Shown: positions 7,087-16,014, counted from the stretch's first letter. The stretch: 64,000 nucleotides of DNA from Ruminiclostridium josui JCM 17888 (GCF_000526495.1 NZ_JAGE01000001.1:62001-126000), one strand, 5' to 3'. The notes: generated from the sequence alone by a model not told the origin. Made by a program: numbers and translations.

Positions 7087-10000
7087 TTAGAGTCCCTTCC
7101 TTTGATACATTTTTAGATAAATATTCCGCTAGCCCTTTCAACGTTGGATATTCAAATATAGTAACTGCCGGTATCTTTTGTCCCATCAATTCACTGAGCT
7201 TGTTGGCGACGAAGACAACTACAAGAGAGTCACCACCAATATTAAAAAAGCTATCGTTTACATCTACTTCGCTTATATGTAAAAATTCTTTCCATACACT
7301 AGCAATCGCCTTTTCAACATCTGATTGAGGTTCAACATGGGTTTTGGTTTGAATAGGGAATAATGCTTCCTCAGGTAGGTTTTTTCGGTCAATTTTACCA
7401 CTAGGTGTAAGAGGCATTTTCTCGATTAGGCAGAAAGCACTTGGTATCATATAAGCAGGGAGTTTGAGGCTTAAATAATCTTTTAAATCAAATACTAAAT
7501 TCTCATTCTTAGCAGAGCGTGGAACAATATAAGCAACTAATCGGCGATCATTTGTATTATATGTTTTAGCTATTACAACCGATTGGATGACTTCTTCATG
7601 CTCATTCAAGACTGCTTCGATCTCCTCAATTTCAATCCTAAACCCTCTTATTTTCACTTGATGATCAATTCTTCCCAAGAATTCAATATTACCATCAGGT
7701 AGACGTTTTACTAAATCACCTGATTTATAAAGGGGCGCATGCGCCGACCTATTCCATGGATTATCAATGAATTTTTCTTTAGTTAACTGAGGTTTATTCA
7801 AGTAACCAGGAGATAAGCATTCTCCTCCAATTAAAAGTTCACCAGCTACACCAATTGGTACAACTTGGCAATTCTCATCTACAACGTAATATTGTGTGTT
7901 GGCGATTGGAAAACCTAGAGGGGTACAATTCAAGTCGTTATAATCGGGATTAGAGCCAACCTCATAAAACGACGAAAATACAGCTTCACTAGGTCCATAT
8001 CCATTCCAAACAGATTTAGATTTTTTTAAGAGTTCTTTTGCTAAATCAGGTGAAAGACCTTCTCCTCCTGCAAGGATTTTCAAATCTTGTTTTCCTTCCC
8101 ATCCGGACTCAACTAAAATACGATACGCTGTAGGTGTGGCACACATCATAGTTACCCCATGCTTTTCCAATGTGTTAATTAAGGCTGGCCCCAAATCTGC
8201 TTCATTGTTTCTCAAAAGAATAACCTTTGCACCGGTAATAAGCGGTAAATAAATTTCCGGTACCGACATATCAAAGGAAATGCTAGCCATGGCTAACACC
8301 ACATCATCTTTCTGTATTCCCGGTCTGCTCTTCATAGTGTATAGAAGATTACTTATCGATCTGTGTCGTATTGGAACCCCCTTGGGTTTGCCAGTAGACC
8401 CAGACGTATAGATAATATAAAACAGCTTATCTAAGTCTATACTCAAATTTAGATTACTGGTATCTTCTTTTTCAATTAACTCTCTTTGTTCATCAATCAA
8501 TATACATTGATCAATTTTAGTCAAAAATTTAGATTGATGAGTCTTTTCCGTAATAATCAAACTAATGTCTGCATCATCCAACATGTATGATATACGTTCA
8601 TCAGGATAGTTCGGATCAATCGCAATATATGGATGACCAGATTTTAATACAGCAAGTAACGCAATAATCACACTTGGGGAGCGATCAAGACAAACACCAA
8701 TTGGTATATTGGGATTAGAATTTTTTCCGCAAATAAACCTTGCTAAAGCATTAGCTCTATTGTTAAGATCTTTATAACTGATTTCTTGATCCTCAAAACA
8801 TATAGCACATCTGTCCGGTGTAAGTGCAGCCTGCTTCTCAATGAGTTCATGGATACATTCAAGCGGATATTTTTCTTCTGTATGATTCCAATTATTACAA
8901 ATGTTTTGAACTTCATCTTCTTTCATCAGTGACAACAAACCAATTTTTTGTCTCGGATTTTTGATAACATCATCAATTATATTAAAGAAACTTGATACCA
9001 TTCTCTCAATCGTAGATGAATGAAATAAACTGTCATTGTATTCAAACATACAGAATAATTCATCTGGTCTCTCGTCAAGTATAAAATTTATATCAACTTT
9101 TGACGTTCTTTGATACATTGATACCCGTTCAATTTGCATCGACTTAAAGTCAATTTGAGGTAGTCCAAAATCCCTATATACAAACTGAGTTTCATAAAAC
9201 GGATTATAGTTAGAATTTCTTTGGTTCGGCAAAACGCTCACTAATCTGTGAAATGGAAAGGAATCATGACGGTAGTCTTCTTTCAGCTTCTCCCATACAG
9301 ATTTTAGGTGTTCTTCAAATGTAGACTGACCATCAATACCGCAACGAAACACAATCATATTTACAAATATACCAAATATACCTCTGAACTCTCGTTTTGA
9401 ACGATTGAGAACAGGCACCCCCATTCCAAAGTCAGACTGCCCGCCATAACGATAAACAAGAATTTGTAAAATAGTTAAAAAAACCGCAGGCAAAGTTACC
9501 CCGTAAGATTTAGATAAATCTCTTAAGTTACTCCTTATTTCTTCTGATATGTAAAAACTATATCTTTTTCCTGAGTACGTATTTGCCTTAGGGCGTTTAT
9601 AGTCTGTAGGCAAATTACTCATAGGTAGACCTTGCAAATTCTTTTTCCAATATTCCAAATGTTGTGAATATTCTTCACTCTTTTCCCATTGTTGTAACCA
9701 ATTTACATAATCGGAATAATCAGCTTTTGCTGGCTTATTTGGAATTTCCTCATTGCATGCTAAAGCATTATAAATAGCAGATAATTCTTTAGTTAACTCA
9801 CCTAATGCGTATCCATCACAAATCATATGGTGAATTACAAATTGAAAAAGATATTCATTGTCACCTAAAATATATAATATCGCTCGACAAAGCGGGGCTT
9901 TTTCAAAATCAAAAGGAACTATAGTTTCTTGATATATCTTATTCTCAAGGAACTCATCTTTATCGGATGTAGTGATACTTCTTACATCTTCAATCCTGAG

Positions 10001-10240
10001 TTTAAAATTCTCAAGAGATTGGACTTGTTGAATTGGTATGCCGTCACGAATTATGAAACTAGATTTAAATACGCTATGCTTTTCTAAGGTTTTCATTAAA
10101 GCTTCTTCCAAAATAGAAGGATTAAGCGGACCTATGATTTTAAAAGCAAATCCTTCATTATAAAAGGATTTTGTTGGTTCTGACTGCTGAAGATTCCAAA
10201 TCATTTGTTGTGATAGTGAAAGTGGATATTCAAAACTCAT
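7073..10240 (-). CDS. nonribosomal peptide synthetase, one module (C-A-T), no thioesterase
   Basis: A 1055-residue protein that starts after a strong AAGGAGG site. Condensation domain about 1-440 with H137HMICDG143. Adenylation domain about 460-950 with YTSGSTGKPKG near 610, an intact FDMSVPE at A4, NGYGPSE at A5 and the A10 lysine in TPSGKIDRK. Carrier domain with IGGDSL (about Ser1003). Hand alignment to GrsA gives a specificity code near D-M-P-C-I-A-G-F-S plus K, which I cannot match to a known amino acid. The C domain would join an upstream acyl group, probably from the A-T protein, to this amino acid. There is no TE or reductase domain, so release must be done in trans. Confidence 0.93.
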   Translation of the reverse strand: MSFEYPLSLSQQMIWNLQQSEPTKSFYNEGFAFKIIGPLNPSILEEALMKTLEKHSVFKSSFIIRDGIPIQQVQSLENFKLRIEDVRSITTSDKDEFLENKIYQETIVPFDFEKAPLCRAILYILGDNEYLFQFVIHHMICDGYALGELTKELSAIYNALACNEEIPNKPAKADYSDYVNWLQQWEKSEEYSQHLEYWKKNLQGLPMSNLPTDYKRPKANTYSGKRYSFYISEEIRSNLRDLSKSYGVTLPAVFLTILQILVYRYGGQSDFGMGVPVLNRSKREFRGIFGIFVNMIVFRCGIDGQSTFEEHLKSVWEKLKEDYRHDSFPFHRLVSVLPNQRNSNYNPFYETQFVYRDFGLPQIDFKSMQIERVSMYQRTSKVDINFILDERPDELFCMFEYNDSLFHSSTIERMVSSFFNIIDDVIKNPRQKIGLLSLMKEDEVQNICNNWNHTEEKYPLECIHELIEKQAALTPDRCAICFEDQEISYKDLNNRANALARFICGKNSNPNIPIGVCLDRSPSVIIALLAVLKSGHPYIAIDPNYPDERISYMLDDADISLIITEKTHQSKFLTKIDQCILIDEQRELIEKEDTSNLNLSIDLDKLFYIIYTSGSTGKPKGVPIRHRSISNLLYTMKSRPGIQKDDVVLAMASISFDMSVPEIYLPLITGAKVILLRNNEADLGPALINTLEKHGVTMMCATPTAYRILVESGWEGKQDLKILAGGEGLSPDLAKELLKKSKSVWNGYGPSEAVFSSFYEVGSNPDYNDLNCTPLGFPIANTQYYVVDENCQVVPIGVAGELLIGGECLSPGYLNKPQLTKEKFIDNPWNRSAHAPLYKSGDLVKRLPDGNIEFLGRIDHQVKIRGFRIEIEEIEAVLNEHEEVIQSVVIAKTYNTNDRRLVAYIVPRSAKNENLVFDLKDYLSLKLPAYMIPSAFCLIEKMPLTPSGKIDRKNLPEEALFPIQTKTHVEPQSDVEKAIASVWKEFLHISEVDVNDSFFNIGGDSLVVVFVANKLSELMGQKIPAVTIFEYPTLKGLAEYLSKNVSKEGTLNEGT

Positions 10241-10402
10241 GGTTTACCTCCTTAAATTAATGCCTAATTCCACTTGAATTCGATAATCTATTATCTATAA
10301 CTCACTTTTATTACTTTTTACTAGTAAATTACTTGCTTTTGCTATAAAACTGCCCTCTATTCTAAGAAATGGGGCATAAATTAACATTCAAAATTCTATG
10401 CC

Positions 10403-11380
10403 TCAATCTGCACCTCTAGCCCCATGTTCTAGAATTATTTGGTGAATACTTTCACTGTTTTTATAATTTCTCTTAGATATACTTTTGATTAAAGCTAATG
10501 AATCTTTATAATAATTTTCAATTAGAATAGGAACCCACTCTTGTTCTAAATTTTTAAGACCCGAATATTTATATAGTTCTTTTTCTAATCCTTTCGGTTT
10601 TTCCAAATTTAAAAGCTGTATAAGTTCTCGAATGTTTTCTTTTACTTCGTCGTTTTTAATATCTAAGCCTTTAACATAATCTAACAAGAATTCAGTACAG
10701 GTGTTCCCACCCCCTAATCCAAATCCATTTAAAGAACCATCAACCAATTCGCATCCCGCTTTTATAGACGCTATTGTATTTGAGTGTGCCAGATCTAAAT
10801 TATCGTGAGCATGAAACCCTATCGGTTTGTTACAGTATGATTTTAAGGTTCTAATAATCTCATAAACATCATCAGGAAGTAACGCCCCCCTTGAGTCAGC
10901 TATGTAAAGTGCATCTATCAAATTAGTGCTACTGAATGAAGAAATAAAGTCGAGAAACTCATCATAATTATATTGAGTAACACTTATCAAATTTAATGAC
11001 ACCTTAATATTTGACTTTTTAACATTCTCTGCAATTACCAAAGCGTCTTGTATATTACTAAAATCGCAGGGTATTCGAACGTAACTAATATAATCTGTAA
11101 AATCAGACATTCTATTACTTACGGCTTTATTTTTAGGGGTAATCATTAGGACTAACTGTGAGTAACTAATGTTATTCTTTATTTTTTCTAAGAGCCCCAA
11201 AGCAGCTTTATAATCCATCCCCAAACAAAGCTCATTACTCAAATAACCAGTTTCAATATAGTCAACTTTGAAATCATCTAAAGAATAGCAAACTCTCTCT
11301 ATTTGATCTTTGCTAAATTGCCAATTGTTAAGGTATCCTCCATCTCTAAGACTAACATCCATAATTTTTATATTATTCAT
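10403..11380 (-). CDS. DRE-TIM metallolyase (HMGL-like aldolase, 4-hydroxy-2-oxovalerate-aldolase type)
   Basis: This 325-residue TIM-barrel protein has the N-terminal SLRDGG metal/catalytic motif, GFHAHDN (the HxH metal ligands) and the glycine loop GFGLGGGN. Family members make or break carbon-carbon bonds next to a 2-oxo acid using a divalent metal. Its ATG directly abuts the aminotransferase stop (TAGATG), so the two are translationally coupled. Together they could build and then aminate (or deaminate) an unusual building block for the NRPS. The exact reaction is not readable from sequence. Confidence 0.8.
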   Translation of the reverse strand: MNNIKIMDVSLRDGGYLNNWQFSKDQIERVCYSLDDFKVDYIETGYLSNELCLGMDYKAALGLLEKIKNNISYSQLVLMITPKNKAVSNRMSDFTDYISYVRIPCDFSNIQDALVIAENVKKSNIKVSLNLISVTQYNYDEFLDFISSFSSTNLIDALYIADSRGALLPDDVYEIIRTLKSYCNKPIGFHAHDNLDLAHSNTIASIKAGCELVDGSLNGFGLGGGNTCTEFLLDYVKGLDIKNDEVKENIRELIQLLNLEKPKGLEKELYKYSGLKNLEQEWVPILIENYYKDSLALIKSISKRNYKNSESIHQIILEHGARGAD

Positions 11381-12724
11381 CTAGCTATCCCTATTAAATT
11401 TATAAATACACCTTTTTAAACAGTTAACAATTTTCTCTATATCTTGTTTGGTAATATTTAGTGGAGGTGCAATTTTAATAACATTTTGGTTGACTCCTGA
11501 AGGATATATAAGTATGTGGTTATAAAAGGCATACTCGACAAATTCCTTTGCTAATACTCTATCCGGCTGTTTTGTAGTTTTATCAATCACATCAAAAGCA
11601 ATGGCTAAACCAATGCCACGCAAATTATCAATCCAGGATATTTCATTTAGAAAACTTAACTGGTCTAATAATAATTCTCCTAATGGCTTTACGTTTTCAA
11701 AAATACTATTTTTTTCAGCATATTCTAGCGTTCTTAAGGCTATGTATGTACCAATAGGACTATTATTAAAAGTAGCCTGAAAAGCTGTTCTTTTTGGTGA
11801 TACAGCATTAAATATCTCTTCTTTTGCTATTACTGCACTAAGTGGATAGTAACTACCTGCCAGTGACTTGGAAAGCAATGCAATGTCTGGAGTTACTCCC
11901 CAGTTATGAATGCTGTAAAGGTATCCCGCCCTTCCAACTCCAACCTGTATTTCATCATCTACCATAACTACGTCATATTTTAACGTTAATTCACGTACCG
12001 CTCGTATAAATTGATTATCAGGAATAATAAATCCATTCGCCCCTTGAACAGGTTCAATAATGAGACCTGCCGGTTTATCGGAACTTTTAAGTGCCTCCTC
12101 CAATTTATCAATACAAAAATCTGTATTAATGCCTCTGTTCATATTAGGAAAAGGAACCCGTACCACATCCTTTTTTAACGGATTATTCCCATATTGATCC
12201 GGATTAAGGAAACTATCATCAGTAACGGCTCCCGAAGCATAGTTGGAACCATGATAAGCACCATCAAAAGTCACAATTTTTTGTCTACCGGTAAACTGGC
12301 GACATAATCTGATAGCGTCACAAACTACATTGCTCCCACCAAGATTATAATATACCTTGTATATGAATTCTTCTGAAAGCTTTCGGCTCAAGTAATACGA
12401 TAGCTCTATTTGAGACTGAGTATGAAAGGAATGAATGTGGACAACAGATTCAAGTGCTTCTATTACAATTTTCTCAATTTCCGGGCATTTATGTCCAAAA
12501 TTTATTGAGCTATAGCCCATGATTAAGTCTAGGTACGGTTCGTCATCGTTCATACCCCAAACCCACATTCCCTCAGCTTTAACAGGAACCATAAAACGAT
12601 TATACATTTTTGATTCATCACAGGTACACGAATATCTGTTGTTTAATTCATAAAGACGTTGGTTATCGCTATCAGGAAAGACTGAATCTCCGTGTTCACA
12701 CGCTTGATTTTCGTTTGTTTTCAT
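11381..12724 (-). CDS. class III PLP-dependent aminotransferase
   Basis: A 447-residue aminotransferase of the acetylornithine/GABA/glutamate-1-semialdehyde fold. It has FDGAYHGS, the cofactor-binding VDDEIQVGVGRAG, and the Schiff-base lysine in LLSKSLAG. Family members act on omega-amino groups or shift amines using PLP. It starts after GGAGTTGAG and is coupled to the aldolase gene. The substrate is unknown. Given the neighbours, it probably shapes the acid or amine unit loaded by the NRPS or the A-T protein. Confidence 0.88.
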   Translation of the reverse strand: MKTNENQACEHGDSVFPDSDNQRLYELNNRYSCTCDESKMYNRFMVPVKAEGMWVWGMNDDEPYLDLIMGYSSINFGHKCPEIEKIVIEALESVVHIHSFHTQSQIELSYYLSRKLSEEFIYKVYYNLGGSNVVCDAIRLCRQFTGRQKIVTFDGAYHGSNYASGAVTDDSFLNPDQYGNNPLKKDVVRVPFPNMNRGINTDFCIDKLEEALKSSDKPAGLIIEPVQGANGFIIPDNQFIRAVRELTLKYDVVMVDDEIQVGVGRAGYLYSIHNWGVTPDIALLSKSLAGSYYPLSAVIAKEEIFNAVSPKRTAFQATFNNSPIGTYIALRTLEYAEKNSIFENVKPLGELLLDQLSFLNEISWIDNLRGIGLAIAFDVIDKTTKQPDRVLAKEFVEYAFYNHILIYPSGVNQNVIKIAPPLNITKQDIEKIVNCLKRCIYKFNRDS

Positions 12725-12748
12725 TGTCTCAACTCCATACCATCATTG

Positions 12749-12949
12749 TCATTTTGCTTTGGCATCTTTATCAGTTAATAAATCTTCACCAACTGCCCAA
12801 TAATCCCTATCTACCTCATCAAAAACAGTATATATAGTTGCTATATTCTTTCCAGCCACTCTTGCTAATGTTCCACAAAATTCTTTGGCAATTGTTTTTC
12901 TTTGTTCCCTTGTTAGCGGCCCGCCAACTTTTACATTAATATAAGGCAT
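12749..12949 (-). CDS. 4-oxalocrotonate tautomerase family protein, copy 2
   Basis: The start is the ATG at 12949 after AGGAGAG; a longer in-frame reading upstream lacks a ribosome site. The 66-residue product begins MPYINVKVGG, so removal of Met exposes the catalytic Pro1 of the tautomerase superfamily. An arginine near position 13 may match Arg11 of 4-OT, but the Arg39 equivalent is not evident (TIYTVFDEV). Its protein is identical to that of the gene just upstream. Such enzymes move a proton between keto and enol forms, or act as Pro1-dependent lyases. Confidence 0.85.
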   Translation of the reverse strand: MPYINVKVGGPLTREQRKTIAKEFCGTLARVAGKNIATIYTVFDEVDRDYWAVGEDLLTDKDAKAK

Positions 12950-12992
12950 GAATTCTCTCCTCCAGTATCCTATTTTAAAATCATTGTAATAA

Positions 12993-13193
12993 TTATTTTG
13001 CTTTCGCATCTTTATCAGTTAATAAATCTTCACCAACTGCCCAATAATCCCTATCTACCTCATCAAAAACAGTATATATAGTTGCTATATTCTTTCCAGC
13101 CACTCTTGCTAATGTTCCACAAAATTCTTTGGCAATTGTTTTTCTTTGTTCCCTTGTTAGCGGCCCGCCAACTTTCACATTAATATAAGGCAT
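12993..13193 (-). CDS. 4-oxalocrotonate tautomerase family protein, copy 1
   Basis: A 66-residue protein with N-terminal Pro1 after Met, identical in amino acids to the next gene (copy 2). It begins after an AGGAGAG site identical to that of copy 2. It follows the methyltransferase across a gap that contains a 16-bp hairpin. 4-OT family proteins assemble as hexamers from 60-70-residue subunits; two identical genes would raise dosage without making a heteromer. Confidence 0.85.
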   Translation of the reverse strand: MPYINVKVGGPLTREQRKTIAKEFCGTLARVAGKNIATIYTVFDEVDRDYWAVGEDLLTDKDAKAK

Positions 13194-13245
13194 AAATTCT
13201 CTCCTCCAAAATTCTATTTATAATCTTGATAATATAAGAGCGGCG

Positions 13246-13291
13246 TGCAATTACTATAAATTTTAGTTTAATTATATTTATAGTAATTGCA
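13246..13291. repeat. 16-bp inverted repeat upstream of the tautomerase genes
   Basis: TGCAATTACTATAAAT (13246-13261) pairs perfectly with 13276-13291 around a 14-base loop. It lies between the methyltransferase and the first tautomerase gene and has no U-tract on either side. It is the third long AT-rich hairpin within this operon. Confidence 0.7.
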
Positions 13292-13378
13292 GTATTGATT
13301 ACACATTCAAGCCTGTGCTTCGCTCTATATTTGCAAATCTGATTTTCTACTTACTGAATTTTACGTTTATTACCTAAA

Positions 13379-14344
13379 CTATTTAGTTATTGCTGATATA
13401 AAATGTGCATGTTCATATGCACAATATCTATCTGCGCGCTCCTGAAAAAATTTCTGTTGAATATCATGTGGAGCCAAATTCTCCCTAACATTCAAACCTA
13501 TTGATTCAAGTTCCTTAGTAATTTCAGATGGTTTAAATCCTGTTATCCAAGGTTCACCTTGTTGCTGACGAATCCTCAATCCGATTTGTACAACCTCAGA
13601 GGTCTTCTCAGGATTAAATATGTCTTCATGGACATAATCAAATACAATAGTACTACCTGCCGGTGCAATCTTGGCAATGCCAGACAAAGTATTATACACT
13701 GTATCACGGGGCAAGAAGTATGTCACACCCAACCAGCTAAAAAAACTTGGAGCCTGAGGGTCATATGAAGATTTAGCAAGAGCTGTATTCAGACTTTCTT
13801 TCATAAAATCAATGGGAACAAAATGTAGTTGTTCAGGTATATTCCAACCCAATTCTTCAATACGCTGGCGCTTATATTCCTGCATGTCCGGATGATCAAC
13901 CTCAAATACCTGTAAGTTTTTTAACATTGATGACCTCCGGAAAGCAAATGTATCCAATCCAGCACCTAAAATTACGTATTGACGTACACCTTGTTCCACA
14001 GCTTGCTCAAGCTTGTCTTCTGTAAACCGCGCCCGGCTTACCGGAAGGGATAAAGGCGAGTAACCCTGCATAGCCATAGCCAACGCAGATGCCTTATCGG
14101 TAATCTGTGTAGCACCCGGGAAGCCTAAATGCTCTAAAAACCAAAGAATCCGAGGATTTGTATATTGTTGCTCGTAGTATGTACATACATCTTTCCCTAT
14201 TATTTGAAAAGCCAGATTATCATCAAATATCTTTGGTGAATCACATGTAGCATGATAGCCACGCAAATAAGCCACAAATAGAGCTGTTGCCGTTGCATTC
14301 ATTTTCTTTTCTATCAAAATCACCCCGTCTACATACAAATTCAA
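13379..14344 (-). CDS. class I SAM-dependent methyltransferase, LCMT/PPM-like family
   Basis: A protein of up to 321 residues related to the leucine-carboxyl-methyltransferase-like family used in many secondary-metabolite clusters. The SAM-binding loop is VILGAGLDTFAFR, with the acidic residue in FEVDHPDMQ and a later FDYVHED. Members methylate carboxyl or hydroxyl oxygens. The start is uncertain: the upstream ATG at 14344 has no clear ribosome site, while an internal TTG or the ATG of MNATATAL follows GGGGTGA. It is the second gene of the biosynthetic operon, 28 bases after the radical-SAM-like gene. Confidence 0.8.
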   Translation of the reverse strand: MNLYVDGVILIEKKMNATATALFVAYLRGYHATCDSPKIFDDNLAFQIIGKDVCTYYEQQYTNPRILWFLEHLGFPGATQITDKASALAMAMQGYSPLSLPVSRARFTEDKLEQAVEQGVRQYVILGAGLDTFAFRRSSMLKNLQVFEVDHPDMQEYKRQRIEELGWNIPEQLHFVPIDFMKESLNTALAKSSYDPQAPSFFSWLGVTYFLPRDTVYNTLSGIAKIAPAGSTIVFDYVHEDIFNPEKTSEVVQIGLRIRQQQGEPWITGFKPSEITKELESIGLNVRENLAPHDIQQKFFQERADRYCAYEHAHFISAITK

Positions 14345-14372
14345 AATACTACTGGACTTCTATGTGCTATCC

Positions 14373-15704
14373 TCAGGGACAAACATCACAAGCTGCGTAT
14401 TTACTATTAATTTCTTTAGCTATCTCTATTGACTTCTCACTGTTCATTTGTTGTAAATAACTTTTTAGTCCGGCACCACCGCCAAGTTCAACCGCCAAGC
14501 TATAATATTCGTCGCCAATCCACTTGGATCCGGCACTTATAATAATTTTATGTTTAGCATTAACTACTAACGAAAATGTTACAAGTGTCTTAAATATAGT
14601 AAAACTATCTATTACTTTATCTCTTTTTACGCAGGGCAGTGAAAACGCATTAAACCAACCAATTGATTCATCAATAATATCCTGCAATGGAACATAAACA
14701 TTAAATGGTGATGAATTAATTTTGTAAATTTTATCAAGCTCTTTAAATGTAAGATATAATAATATTCTGTCTTCAGGGATTTCATCATCACCGTAAAAGA
14801 ACATACCGCCTGAGCAAATACCTATTTTATTTGTGAGTGCTGCGGTTAATGTCGTTAGCCTTTTTTGATATTCAGTTGCACTGTCAGTACTTATTCCTTG
14901 ACCATTATTTTCACCGCTGTTATTTGCAATACTTGATAGGTACAGGGCATTATAATAAGAAGTCTCTAAGTTATGGTTTATTCTAGTTACTCCTGCGTCT
15001 CTCGCCATAACTATTTGTTCCTCGTTCAAGCTTCCTACTGAGGCACACATCGGAAAATCTTTTATTTTTTCATCTGCTCTAGTCCTTTTTACTGCTTCCA
15101 GTATTACATCTAACACCTCATTTGTAGGCTTATGAGAGGTGGTAATTAACTTAAGATTAGTTGCGTATTCTGTAGCTAGTTTTATCTCTTTCGTATATTC
15201 GTCTGCTGTAGTTATATTTCCGAGCATTTGTTCTGCAATACTTGGCTCGTTATCCTTTCTTGATGCAAATAGACAGGATCCGTACGCTCCGTAAGCACAT
15301 GGTTCCATACAAGTTGTAAATCCATAAATAGATTTACATAGTCTCATTTTTTCTTCATCTTGCTCGTTTCGACGTTTTGCAATTATTTTTGCCAGCTGTA
15401 CTAAGCACTCTTTCGTTTCACTAGGGGCATATTCCAAAGTAACAATATCATTTATGGAAACCTCTTCTCCACTTTCCACTTTTTTTGATAAATCTTTGAA
15501 GAATACATCCCAGTCAATACTTATTGCCCTTTTCTTCAATGAACTCTTAATTTCTGTAATTTTATCTGCAGTTGTTTTTATACTAGCTTCATTTTTATCC
15601 ATATAACTTTTTTCTAAATTTTGATATTCATTAAAAAGTTCTTGTGGATATATCTCCTTTGCATGTTGTTTAATGCTATCCATCACTTTGTTAAAAATAT
15701 CCAT
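14373..15704 (-). CDS. biotin-synthase-like radical SAM homologue with displaced cysteine motif
   Basis: A 443-residue protein, first in the operon, with a strong AGGGAGG site. Similarity to BioB-type barrels is clear in INHNLETS (BioB NHNLDTS), in YQKRLTTL and in GICSGGMFF (BioB CSGG). Where BioB has CxxxCxxC, this protein has C132-MEP-C136-AYGAYGS-C144: the third cysteine is a glycine and another Cys lies five residues on, giving CX3CX7C. Extra cysteines lie at C123 and in a C-terminal CDVC. About 120 residues precede the motif. It may bind a 4Fe-4S cluster with new spacing, or have lost radical chemistry. The likely role is C-H activation or sulfur/carbon insertion in the pathway; this is inferred. 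Confidence 0.65.
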   Translation of the reverse strand: MDIFNKVMDSIKQHAKEIYPQELFNEYQNLEKSYMDKNEASIKTTADKITEIKSSLKKRAISIDWDVFFKDLSKKVESGEEVSINDIVTLEYAPSETKECLVQLAKIIAKRRNEQDEEKMRLCKSIYGFTTCMEPCAYGAYGSCLFASRKDNEPSIAEQMLGNITTADEYTKEIKLATEYATNLKLITTSHKPTNEVLDVILEAVKRTRADEKIKDFPMCASVGSLNEEQIVMARDAGVTRINHNLETSYYNALYLSSIANNSGENNGQGISTDSATEYQKRLTTLTAALTNKIGICSGGMFFYGDDEIPEDRILLYLTFKELDKIYKINSSPFNVYVPLQDIIDESIGWFNAFSLPCVKRDKVIDSFTIFKTLVTFSLVVNAKHKIIISAGSKWIGDEYYSLAVELGGGAGLKSYLQQMNSEKSIEIAKEINSKYAACDVCP

Positions 15705-15763
15705 ATTTTCCTCCCTGATAAAAAATTGATATATATTTAGTATTTTTACTAATCATTGGTACT

Positions 15764-15792
15764 ATTATATAACATTTACCATGAATAAGCAA
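15764..15792 (-). promoter_or_regulatory. sigma-A promoter of the biosynthetic operon
   Basis: Read on the minus strand: TTGCTT (15787-15792), a 17-base spacer, then TATAAT (15764-15769). Transcription would start near 15757, about 50 bases before the radical-SAM-like gene. No comparable promoter was seen before most of the later genes. Confidence 0.7.
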
Positions 15793-15978
15793 CAAAATTT
15801 TGGTTAAATTTGTGAAATTTGATATATAAAGTAAAATATAGTTATATTATGGGTATACTATGGATTTTTACAGTTTTTTCCTTACTTCCTGTAAAATTCA
15901 AATATATTACAATTTATTTCATTTAACCTTATCCTTTTTGATAAGCTTGTCATTTAATTAGTTTGAGCGTATATAAAT

Positions 15979-16014
15979 AAGCCTCTTATATTTCATTTCA
16001 AACATAAGAGGCTT
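15979..16014 (-). terminator. terminator after the acyl-CoA dehydrogenase operon
   Basis: AAGCCTCTTAT (15979-15989) pairs with 16004-16014 over 11 bp with a 14-base loop. It lies about 100 bases past the acyl-CoA dehydrogenase stop and separates that operon from the biosynthetic promoter. The U-run is weak on the minus strand (TTATTTATAT) and better on the plus strand. The rest of the 408-base gap 15705-16112 holds only the promoter at 15764-15792. Confidence 0.65.

Larger units (their letters stand above)
12749..13220 (-). repeat. tandem duplication of the tautomerase gene
   Basis: Two units offset by 244 bases (about 12749-12978 and 12993-13220) match almost base for base over the coding region and the ribosome-binding site. 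The few differences are the last codon and stop (GCAAAATGA versus GCAAAATAA), one silent base near the C-terminus and one near the N-terminus. The flanks diverge in the 15-base spacer. Confidence 0.9.

Noticed and set aside
10339-10378. TGCCC...GGGCA hairpin between the aldolase and NRPS genes as a terminator
   Set aside because: The stem is only about 5 bp, and the pair lies inside what looks like one operon. It is too weak to call.
12949-13009. N-terminal extension of the second tautomerase (MRKQNNYYNDFKIGYWRREF)
   Set aside because: It would block the catalytic Pro1, lacks a ribosome site, and is the translated spacer of the duplication; the inner ATG has AGGAGAG.
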